From Ruminococcus bromii (lineage in GTDB: Bacteria; Bacillota; Clostridia; Oscillospirales; Acutalibacteraceae), in assembly GCF_002834225.1 (NCBI RefSeq), contig NZ_NNSR01000069.1, forward strand, positions 1-64,000: a stretch of DNA of 64,000 nt, written 5' to 3'. The translations under genes were made by a program, and so were the position numbers. The notes below the pieces were generated by a model that searched no databases, had not been told where the DNA came from, and saw only the letters and a list, made by a program, of their open reading frames with translations. Shown here in pieces: positions 46,257 through 54,022 of this stretch; the first letter of the stretch is position 1; every line of letters begins with the position of its first letter.

Positions 46257-48287
46257 TTAGGGTTCAATAATATTGAAATACAGCGGAAATTCGGCAATGC
46301 TTGATGTAAGGGTTTTGATGATGTCACTGTTGCCCTCAACCTTTTCAATGCCGGCGTCCATAAGTTTCTGATTGTTCTGTGCAATGCCGAGAATACCTGC
46401 GCTCTTGGTTTTGATTGTTGCGTCAGCCTTATCGCTCCACTTTTCCTGTGAATAGATAAGCACACCGTGATTTATGCGGAGAAGATATTTTGCGTTTTTA
46501 TCGGTCACTTCAAGATTGATTACAAGGTTCTGATCTTCAAGCTTCTTTTCGTCAAGACAGATTCCGAGATAATCCAACATTGTTTCGGTACTCATACCGA
46601 GAGCTGTTGCACCTGAACCTTCGTAATTCGGATAATTTTTTGTACCGTTACGAAGCTCATAAGCACCTGTAAGATAAGCGTTTCTCCATGCACCGCTTTC
46701 AGCCTGATAGCCGAGCTGTTCGAGTGCGTCTGCGCAAAGATAGCGGGCGTCTTTATTTTCGGGATCTGCATATACAAGTGTGTTTGTAATCTGTGCAACC
46801 CACTGATACTCTCCCTTGTCAAAGTCTTTTTGAGCCATTTCAAGAACCTTGTCTGTGTCGCCGAGATACTCTACAAGCTTCTTTGAATATTCTGTCGGTT
46901 CAAGCTCATCAAGATGTATCGGGTTTTCGTCATACCAACCCATATACTTCTGATAAACTGCCTTTACATTGTGCTTGAGAGTTCCGTAATACTGGCGTGT
47001 GTACCAAACCTTGTTGAGTTCATCGGGGAGTTCAATCATATTTGCAATCTCGGTTGAAGTATAGCCCTGATTGATGTACATAAGTGTCTGTGAGAATATG
47101 TACTTATAGACAGAAGCTGTGTTCGCCATGTAGTCATTGATTACATCGTTGCCCCAATGAGGCCAGTTGTGAGCCTGAAAAACTACTTCGGCTTTGTCTC
47201 CGAAAAGCTCCTTTGCCTCCATAATGTACTGCGCCCACGCATTGCCGTCACGAACCTCTGCGCCACGGAGCGTATAGAGATTGTGCATTGTGCCGGAGCA
47301 GTTTTCTGCCATCCACAACGCCTTGTATTTTGGAATATAGGTATTCATCTCGGCAGGCGATTCTGTATTGGGAGTAAGCTGGAACACCATTTCAACACCG
47401 TCAACCTTGATGGTTTCGGTAGCTTTCTTTACCTCATAAGACGGTGAAATGTATGTTGTTGTGCCGCTTGAAGGGGTAAGACCGATACCTACCGACAAAC
47501 TGCCCTTACCGCCCTTATCAAGCAATGATCCGTACTGAAAGTTGGTTCTGCGTTTCATTGCGTTACCTGCAAAAACATTTTCTTCCATAACAGCCTTTTC
47601 GTAGCCTTCGGGGACGATAATGAGCGTTTTGCCGGACTTAATCTGCTCGTCAAGCGGAAGTGATGAATCGGCAACATCCTTTTCGTCAATAAGTCCGCCG
47701 ATACCGCCGTAGTGGTCAATGTGAGCGTGGCTTACAACAACAGCGGCAATATGCGCCTTGCCGAACTTTGATTCAAGCAGTTCAAGCGCCGCCTTTGCAG
47801 TTTCGGAGCTTGTTGTACAGTCAAAAACAATCCAGCCGTTGTCGCTCTTTACAAAGGTTACATTTGCAACATCGTAGCCTCTGACCTGATAAACACCGTC
47901 AACAACTTCAAAAAGTCCATAAAGCGAGTTAAGCTCCGTGTTTCTCCAAAGGCTTGGGTTTGCGCTGTCGGGAGTTGACGAGTTTCTGATAAAATCATAT
48001 GCCGACTGGCTCCATGCAACAGTTCCGCTCTCGGTTTTGATTTCGAGTGTGTCAGGGGCAGTTATAAAGCCCTTTTTAGCAAATTCCTTTTCCTGTTCAT
48101 CGGAAAAGTCAAGGGTCTTATACACCTGTGCGTTTTCGTCAGCCGTATATTTTGACGCGTCCTTTACATCGCTGTTGAATTTTGCGGATGTACTGCTGTC
48201 GCTCTGCTGACATCCGCAAAGTGCAGACGAGGCAATCAATGTTGCCGCCAAAGCAAGGCAAAGCCCAGTTTTCTTTTTGTTAATCAT
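46257..48287 (-). CDS. Lipoprotein metallo-beta-lactamase, alkylsulfatase-like
   Basis: 676 residues. A lipoprotein signal (MINKKKTGLCLALAATLIAS, lipobox LCGC at about residues 23-26) tethers it outside the membrane. The metal-binding motif HAHIDHYGG is that of the MBL fold; the middle dimerisation region and C-terminal SCP2-like part (from about 555) match the linear alkyl/aryl-sulfatase group (BDS1/SdsA1). It would hydrolyse sulfate esters or a related extracellular substrate. Direct repeats and a promoter at 48338-48408 suggest control by the divergent LytTR system. Confidence 0.85.
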   Translation of the reverse strand: MINKKKTGLCLALAATLIASSALCGCQQSDSSTSAKFNSDVKDASKYTADENAQVYKTLDFSDEQEKEFAKKGFITAPDTLEIKTESGTVAWSQSAYDFIRNSSTPDSANPSLWRNTELNSLYGLFEVVDGVYQVRGYDVANVTFVKSDNGWIVFDCTTSSETAKAALELLESKFGKAHIAAVVVSHAHIDHYGGIGGLIDEKDVADSSLPLDEQIKSGKTLIIVPEGYEKAVMEENVFAGNAMKRRTNFQYGSLLDKGGKGSLSVGIGLTPSSGTTTYISPSYEVKKATETIKVDGVEMVFQLTPNTESPAEMNTYIPKYKALWMAENCSGTMHNLYTLRGAEVRDGNAWAQYIMEAKELFGDKAEVVFQAHNWPHWGNDVINDYMANTASVYKYIFSQTLMYINQGYTSTEIANMIELPDELNKVWYTRQYYGTLKHNVKAVYQKYMGWYDENPIHLDELEPTEYSKKLVEYLGDTDKVLEMAQKDFDKGEYQWVAQITNTLVYADPENKDARYLCADALEQLGYQAESGAWRNAYLTGAYELRNGTKNYPNYEGSGATALGMSTETMLDYLGICLDEKKLEDQNLVINLEVTDKNAKYLLRINHGVLIYSQEKWSDKADATIKTKSAGILGIAQNNQKLMDAGIEKVEGNSDIIKTLTSSIAEFPLYFNIIEP

Positions 48288-48337
48288 AGAATATTTCCTC
48301 CGTTTTTTAGCCGTTCATGATTTTTTGTTTAAGCTGA

Positions 48338-48408
48338 ATTATAATAAATAATTGTCATTTAGTCCATACATTTGGCACAAAGTGAAAATTTTTGGCACGA
48401 AATGCAAA
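48338..48408 (-). promoter_or_regulatory. Tandem LytTR-type site and promoter of the MBL gene
   Basis: Two 18-base units beginning TTTGGCAC stand at 48371 and 48391, 20 bp apart, with 15 of 18 positions identical. On the minus strand, 4 bases beyond the proximal unit, TGGACT (48366-48361), 17 bp, TATAAT (48343-48338). The place just upstream of -35 suits an activator, most likely the regulator encoded at 48473. Confidence 0.65.
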
Positions 48409-48472
48409 TTAAAGTCACTATTTGCGATATTATGTGATACAATAAGAGTGATAATTATGCAGGAGGTACGGT

Positions 48473-49195
48473 ATGAGGATTGCAATAGTTGATGATTGCG
48501 AAAATGAGCGAAATGAACTTTGCAAAAGACTTTCTCAAAGCTCATTTTCAAGGTCATATGATATTGAAATTTGCGAATATAACAGCGGAACGGATTTTCT
48601 GAATGATGCAATGCAGAACAGATTTGACCTTGTTTTTATGGATATATATATGAAAAAGGAAAGTGGAATAGACACCGCCCAAAAGCTGAGAGAGTTTGAC
48701 AGGGACTGTCTTCTTGTCTTTACCACCACATCAACCGACCATGCGCTTGATGGGTTTAGGGTTCGGGCATTACATTATCTTGTAAAGCCGTACAGCGATA
48801 GTGAACTTGATATGTTGCTTGACGAGATTTCGCAGAAAATTTCCGTTGAAGAAAAATACATTGAAATTCCTTCCGCAAACGGCTCTTTGCGTGTAAAGCT
48901 TTGCGACATTTTGTATGCCGAGCATTTTAAGCACTGCATACATATTCATTGTACGGACAAATCCGAAAAGTCTGTGCGCAGTACATTTGCCGAATTTGTA
49001 AGGCCGTTTGATGACGGAGATAATTTCTTTGTGTGCAGCCGTGGCGTTATAGTAAATCTTGAGCATATCAAAGATATGAACAGCAATGAATTTGTTCTTG
49101 ACAACGGTGAAAGAATCTCCATAAGTCGAAGTCTTGTAAAAAGTGCAAAAAGCACCTTTGGCGAATATATTTTTGGCAGGAGGGATTTGCATTGA
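48473..49195 (+). CDS. LytTR-family response regulator (system 3)
   Basis: 240 residues: receiver with IVDDCE (5-10), Asp57 in LVFMDIYM, Lys105 in YLVKPYS, then a LytTR domain with CSRGVIVNLEHIKDM and ISISRSLVKSAKSTF. GGAGG precedes the ATG. It is divergent from the MBL lipoprotein gene and overlaps its kinase by 4 bases. Confidence 0.92.
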   Translation: MRIAIVDDCENERNELCKRLSQSSFSRSYDIEICEYNSGTDFLNDAMQNRFDLVFMDIYMKKESGIDTAQKLREFDRDCLLVFTTTSTDHALDGFRVRALHYLVKPYSDSELDMLLDEISQKISVEEKYIEIPSANGSLRVKLCDILYAEHFKHCIHIHCTDKSEKSVRSTFAEFVRPFDDGDNFFVCSRGVIVNLEHIKDMNSNEFVLDNGERISISRSLVKSAKSTFGEYIFGRRDLH

Positions 49196-50505
49196 CAAAT
49201 GTTCTCTCCCCGATGATTGAACTTGGTGTAATAATACCGGGGACTGTTCTTGCATATTTCCCGATAAAAAAACATCTCAAGGTATCAAGGCTCAGGCTGT
49301 TTCCAATATTGATTTCATCGCTTATATGCCTTTGCGCATTGTGCGGTTTTGTTTGTTACAGATACAATCTGAAATCGTTTGTGCTTGCAATACCGATAGT
49401 GCTTGCTCTTTCGGCAGCATACTGTTGTTCACTCAAAACATCCATGTGGAAATCGGTGAGTGTGTTACTTGCGGTATGCGGAGTGTTTGCCTGCATTGCG
49501 AGCATTACACGGGCGGTTGATTCGATAACATTTCCGCAGAACACAACGCCGTGGTTTGAAATTAAATCGGCTGTGCTGTTCAATATTCTATGCTGGATGT
49601 TTGTAATTCTTGCATGGTATCCTGCAACACACGGTGTGAGTGAACTGCTTGATGACGAAAACATTGCCCAGACATGGTATGTATTCTGGATTTTACCGAT
49701 AATATTCATCTTGCTCAACTTTTTTATAATTCCATGGAATCCTAACATTCTCCATACAGGAAGAATTATGCAGGGTTACATTGTTATCAGCGTATCGCTT
49801 CTTGTGCTGTTGCTTATTTTCTATGCGCTGTTGTATTTTATAGCAAAAAGCCTGAACCGCAATAACAAGCTTGCTCAGGAAAATCAATTTTTGAATATGC
49901 AGAGGGCACAGTATGACGCATTAAAAGGCGCTATTGAAGAAACCCGCCAGGCACGGCATGATATGCGACATCACTTTGCCGTACTTAATGCTCTTGCCGA
50001 GCAAAAGAACTGGGAAGAACTTGAAAAATACCTTTCGTCAGCATCGCAGAATATTCCCGACACAGAGCTTGTACTCTGTAAAAATCACGCTGTTAATGCG
50101 ATTATCGGACATTATTATTCAAAATGCAAGGGCAACGGTATTCCGCTCAAACTTAAAATTGACATTCCCGAAAACTTGACAGTTTCGGAATCCGATATCT
50201 GCCTTGTAATCGCAAACTTGCTTGAAAATGCACTTGAGGCGAGCATGAAGCTTGACAGAAATAAACGGCAGATTAAAATGTATGCTCATCCTCATTCGGA
50301 CAGCATTATTCTTGTTTCCGTGGAGAATGCTTTCAACGGCGATATTACCGAAAAAAACGGTATTTTCGGCTCATCAAAGCGAAACGGTGACGGAATCGGA
50401 ACTCAGTCGATACGCAGAATTGCCGAAAAAAGCGGCGGTTATTGCAGATTTTCTCACGAAAACGGAATTTTTAAGGCGGATGTTATGTTACACAGTCAAA
50501 ACTGA
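49192..50505 (+). CDS. GHKL sensor histidine kinase (system 3)
   Basis: 437 residues: about six membrane helices in the first 220, then the acceptor histidine in ARHDMRHHFAVLN (near 255), N box NLLENALEAS and G box GDGIGTQSIRRIAEKSGG, all intact. The start is TTG (MTNVLSP), overlapping the regulator stop, with GGAGG about 8 bases upstream. Confidence 0.92.
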   Translation: MTNVLSPMIELGVIIPGTVLAYFPIKKHLKVSRLRLFPILISSLICLCALCGFVCYRYNLKSFVLAIPIVLALSAAYCCSLKTSMWKSVSVLLAVCGVFACIASITRAVDSITFPQNTTPWFEIKSAVLFNILCWMFVILAWYPATHGVSELLDDENIAQTWYVFWILPIIFILLNFFIIPWNPNILHTGRIMQGYIVISVSLLVLLLIFYALLYFIAKSLNRNNKLAQENQFLNMQRAQYDALKGAIEETRQARHDMRHHFAVLNALAEQKNWEELEKYLSSASQNIPDTELVLCKNHAVNAIIGHYYSKCKGNGIPLKLKIDIPENLTVSESDICLVIANLLENALEASMKLDRNKRQIKMYAHPHSDSIILVSVENAFNGDITEKNGIFGSSKRNGDGIGTQSIRRIAEKSGGYCRFSHENGIFKADVMLHSQN

Positions 50506-50521
50506 ATTTAAACATTATTAA

Positions 50522-50558
50522 AGGGAAGAAACCATTTCGGCTTCTTCCCTATTTTTTT
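50522..50558 (+). terminator. Terminator after system 3
   Basis: AGGGAAGAA (50522-50530) / TTCTTCCCT (50542-50550), then ATTTTTTT. It also separates the convergent hydrolase gene. Confidence 0.88.
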
Positions 50559-51579
50559 ATTCCGTAATTTCATTTTCTTTTAACGAATATTTTGTCACCG
50601 TGTTCCAATCTCGGCGGATTGAAATATCTGCGGTAAGATTTGTGTTGTCATAAACAATCGACCATTGAGTATTGCTTGTTATGTCGTTCGGATTCGGTGC
50701 TTGAGATGCCGAAACAAGAGCCTCCCACGCTGTTTCTTTTGTATAGCTATTATTCTTTTCAAGAATATTTATTATCTTATCATACCGCTCTCTGCCGTGA
50801 CCGTAAACTCCGTTTTTCTGATAAGGCTTTACAAAATTTTTGTACATTACGAAAAAGTTTGTAACGGCAGGCGATTTTGTAACAACAAGCTTTCGGTCAT
50901 CGCTGTTGCAATCGTACTCAATAACACGACCGTCACCGCTTGCGTCGGTAACATAAAAGTGATAATCTCTTCCGCTTGAGGCAAACATATCGTATTTTTC
51001 AAAAAGTGTAACCGCCTCTTCGGTTGACGCAGCTCTGTCAAGTATAAGACGGATTGCAAGCGTTGTGGCGATAACGGGCTTTCCGCTTTGCTGACGAACC
51101 GGCTTGCTGTCAAGTGTGAGAACTGCGATTGACACGCCCTTTTCATTGATTCCGTCAAGGCTGATAAACGGTGAGAGCAAGGTTGCAAGCCTTGTTTCAT
51201 CACTCAACTCGGGGTTGTTTGCACCTACATTATCAAGTGCCGCAAACGCAACCGACCTGTAGCCGTCCTTTGGCGAACAATATACAAGCATTGACGAGGT
51301 GTCGTTCTTAAAATCATAGTTTCGCCCCATCATTACGCTGTCGGGATTTTTCATTGTAAAGGCACTGCACCCGAAATTCGGCATTTTAAGATTGACGGGA
51401 TAATCGGGCAGAACCTCCTGCAAAATTGCACCGAGAGCCGACTCATCATCAAAAATTCCTCTGTCAATGATTTTATCAATGCTGTAATCGTAGCATATAT
51501 CCATTTTATAAAGGTTAAAATCGCTGTAATCGGTCAGCTTTTTAACAGAATCAAGCGTATGTTTTCTTGCGTCAATCAT
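50557..51579 (-). CDS. Linear amide C-N hydrolase, Ntn type
   Basis: 340 residues related to choloylglycine hydrolase, penicillin V acylase and acid ceramidase/NAAA. The probable nucleophile is Cys71 in PNFGCSAF, followed by GRNYDFKND, which holds the conserved Arg and Asp. Because the cysteine is internal, activity would need removal of a 70-residue propeptide, as in NAAA-type enzymes rather than in bile salt hydrolases with Met1-Cys2. It has no signal peptide. The substrate is unknown: an acyl amide, lipid amide or bile conjugate are all possible. Confidence 0.8.
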   Translation of the reverse strand: MIDARKHTLDSVKKLTDYSDFNLYKMDICYDYSIDKIIDRGIFDDESALGAILQEVLPDYPVNLKMPNFGCSAFTMKNPDSVMMGRNYDFKNDTSSMLVYCSPKDGYRSVAFAALDNVGANNPELSDETRLATLLSPFISLDGINEKGVSIAVLTLDSKPVRQQSGKPVIATTLAIRLILDRAASTEEAVTLFEKYDMFASSGRDYHFYVTDASGDGRVIEYDCNSDDRKLVVTKSPAVTNFFVMYKNFVKPYQKNGVYGHGRERYDKIINILEKNNSYTKETAWEALVSASQAPNPNDITSNTQWSIVYDNTNLTADISIRRDWNTVTKYSLKENEITE

Positions 51580-51679
51580 AATGTATTCTCCTTAAAACGG
51601 GGTGTTTTCAACGCAATAATAGCATAATATTTTTATTTTTTCAACAATTTTGAGTTAATTCACAATAATTTTTTCATAA

Positions 51680-51721
51680 GAAAAATCGGAAAGACAGAAT
51701 TTTTGATTTCTGTCCTTCCGA
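51680..51721 (-). terminator. Terminator of trpS
   Basis: On the minus strand TCGGAAGGACAGAA pairs with TTCTGTCTTTCCGA (one mismatch), followed by TTTTTC. Confidence 0.88.
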
Positions 51722-51748
51722 CCTGTATTTTACATATTGAATTTTAAA

Positions 51749-52810
51749 TTATTTAAGAAGATTATTGTCTGTAAAATAATCGATTCTCATAGAATGACGG
51801 ACATCCTCAAGTGTTTTTGCGGCAGTTTCCTTTGCAACCTTACTGCCCTCTTTGAGAATATCGAGAACATCGGGAAGATGATTTTCCCATTCTTTTCTGC
51901 GTTCACGAATAGGACGAAGCTCCTCCTGCATAACATTGTTAAGGAATTTCTTAACCTTGACATCACCGAGTCCGCCACGCTGATAATGGGCCTTGAGTTC
52001 GTCAAGACAGCTGTAATCATTCCAAAACTCCGCAAAATGCTCATCACGGCAGAATGCGTCAAGATAGATAAACACGGGATTGCCCTCAACCTTGCCGGGA
52101 TCCTCAACACGAAGATGATTCGGGTCGGTAAACATTGACATAACCTTTTTCTTGATATCCTCGGGTTCTTCTGCAAGATAAATGCAGTTGCCGAGTGATT
52201 TACTCATCTTTGCCTTGCCGTCAATACCGGGCAGTCGCAGACAAGCCTTGTTGCTCGGAAGAATAATCTGCGGTTCCGTAAGAGTTTCGCCGTAAACGGA
52301 ATTGAACTTGTGAACAATCTCCTTGCATTGTTCAAGCATCGGAAGCTGATCCTCGCCGACAGGAACGGCAGTTGCACGGAATGCCGTGATATCAGCCGCC
52401 TGACTGATTGGATAACAGAAAAATCCCACAGGAATGCTTGCCTCAAAATTACGCATCTGAATTTCTGCCTTAACGGTGGGGTTACGCTGAACACGGGACA
52501 CGGTTACGAGGTTCATATAATAGAAAGTAAGCTCTGTAAGCTCGGGGATCATTGACTGAACAAAAATCGTTGACTTGTTCGGATCTATTCCGCAGGCAAG
52601 GTAGTCGAGCGCAACCTGCAAAATATTCTGTCTTACCTTTTCGGGATGCTCGGCATTGTCGGTAAGAGCCTGAGCGTCTGCAATCATAATGTATATATCA
52701 TCATATTCGCCCGAATTCTGGAGCTTTACTCTCTCCTTGAGCGAACCTGCATAGTGACCAACATGAAGTCTGCCCGTAGGACGGTCACCTGTTAAAATTA
52801 CTTTTTTCAT
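51749..52810 (-). CDS. trpS: Tryptophanyl-tRNA synthetase
   Basis: 353 residues, a class I synthetase. HVGH in RPTGRLHVGHYAGSL replaces HIGH, and KMSKSLGN is the second signature. It charges tRNA-Trp. It is monocistronic, and the 240-bp upstream gap is too short and lacks the specific features for a T-box leader, so control is probably constitutive. Confidence 0.96.
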   Translation of the reverse strand: MKKVILTGDRPTGRLHVGHYAGSLKERVKLQNSGEYDDIYIMIADAQALTDNAEHPEKVRQNILQVALDYLACGIDPNKSTIFVQSMIPELTELTFYYMNLVTVSRVQRNPTVKAEIQMRNFEASIPVGFFCYPISQAADITAFRATAVPVGEDQLPMLEQCKEIVHKFNSVYGETLTEPQIILPSNKACLRLPGIDGKAKMSKSLGNCIYLAEEPEDIKKKVMSMFTDPNHLRVEDPGKVEGNPVFIYLDAFCRDEHFAEFWNDYSCLDELKAHYQRGGLGDVKVKKFLNNVMQEELRPIRERRKEWENHLPDVLDILKEGSKVAKETAAKTLEDVRHSMRIDYFTDNNLLK

Positions 52811-53051
52811 AGGTTTCTCCTTTGTTTACCTTGATTCAAAGGCAAAATTCTTTTCTATGATTATATCACCATAAACAACAGCCGTCAACATTTGTAAAAA
52901 AGCTAAAAGGAAAAATATTCCATAATAATTCCCATATATTTTATGCCACAAAATTCGACAAAATGTTGCATAAGACACACGCAAAATTCATTTGACCGTT
53001 GAATTTTTTAAAATAAAAATATAATATTTTAAAAAAACGAGGGTAAAGAGT

Positions 53052-53738
53052 ATGGAGTACAATTATCATAAAAATGCAGGAGAGCTTGCATTCATAAAAT
53101 TTGTAAAAGGTCTTGTGCATCTTCTTATTCGCCCTAAGGTTGAATGGAAGGACAAGAGTCTTAAAAAGAGCCTCAAGGGCAAGCCTGTTGTGTTTGTATG
53201 CAACCACACTCACCACTTTGACGGAGTTGTGATAAGCTCTGTACTCAGCAGATACAAGCCGTATATGCTTGTTAAAAAAAGCTGGTACGACAAGAGCGGA
53301 ACAGGCTCGTTCATCCGAATTTGCCGCAGTATTCCCGTTGACTTTGACACCATGGACACAAACTGGTATGCGCAAAGTGAGGGTGCGGTTGAAAACGGAT
53401 ATTCAATGCTTATCTTCCCCGAGGGCGGAATTGCAAGAGAGGGCAAAATGCTCCCGTTCAAGCCCGGTGCGGCATTGCTTGCGGCAAAAAAAGGTCTTGA
53501 CATAATCCCGATTGCATCTTTGGGCGAGTATAAAATTCTTTTTGGAAAGAGGCAGAAAATTTTAATCGGCAATCCGATAAAATCCGAATGTCCCGAAAAT
53601 GTTCGCTACTCAAAATATGCAAAAGAAATAAGTGCCGAAGCCGAAAAGCAGGTCAAAAAGCTTTATCTTGAGCTTGAAGAAAAATACGGCAAAGGCAAGG
53701 TTTATTACAAAGAAGATTTTTCTTCGGAAAATTTATAA
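53052..53738 (+). CDS. PlsC-like 1-acylglycerol-phosphate acyltransferase
   Basis: 228 residues. The catalytic HX4D is HTHHFD in VCNHTHHFDG and the acyl-acceptor motif is FPEGGIAREG. There is no strong membrane helix. It opens the cluster and lies 40 bp before the ACP gene; it may transfer the finished chain from ACP to a lipid acceptor rather than serve housekeeping phospholipid synthesis (inference). A TATAAT at 53020 with a poorly spaced TTGAAT is the only promoter hint. Confidence 0.85.
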   Translation: MEYNYHKNAGELAFIKFVKGLVHLLIRPKVEWKDKSLKKSLKGKPVVFVCNHTHHFDGVVISSVLSRYKPYMLVKKSWYDKSGTGSFIRICRSIPVDFDTMDTNWYAQSEGAVENGYSMLIFPEGGIAREGKMLPFKPGAALLAAKKGLDIIPIASLGEYKILFGKRQKILIGNPIKSECPENVRYSKYAKEISAEAEKQVKKLYLELEEKYGKGKVYYKEDFSSENL

Positions 53739-53778
53739 TAAAATCAAAAAAATCAAATTTTTAAGTGAGGTAATCAAA

Positions 53779-54021
53779 ATGAACAATGCTATTGCAGATC
53801 AGATTAAGAAAATGCTCGTAGAAAACCTTAGAATTCCCGAAAACATTCTTACATACGATTCAGAACTTTTCGGTGACGAAATCGGTCTTGACTCAATCGA
53901 CTCAATCGAAATCGTTGCAGGCATCGACACACTTTTCGGTATTGATATGACAGGTGCAGACCGTGAGCACTTCCAATCAATCAGAGCACTTACAGAATAT
54001 GTAGAAAGCAAGCAGGGTTAA
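53779..54021 (+). CDS. Acyl carrier protein
   Basis: 80 residues, acidic, with the phosphopantetheine serine in GLDSIDSIEIV. Start chosen at MNNAIADQ, with GTGAGG 8 bases upstream; a longer frame from 53632 overlaps the acyltransferase. Located directly before the ketosynthase (1 base gap), so it is a dedicated carrier for this cluster. Confidence 0.93.
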   Translation: MNNAIADQIKKMLVENLRIPENILTYDSELFGDEIGLDSIDSIEIVAGIDTLFGIDMTGADREHFQSIRALTEYVESKQG

Positions 54022-54022
54022 T

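Noticed and set aside
52811..53051. Possible T-box leader of trpS
   Set aside because: The gap is too short and lacks the specifier, antiterminator bulge and terminator.
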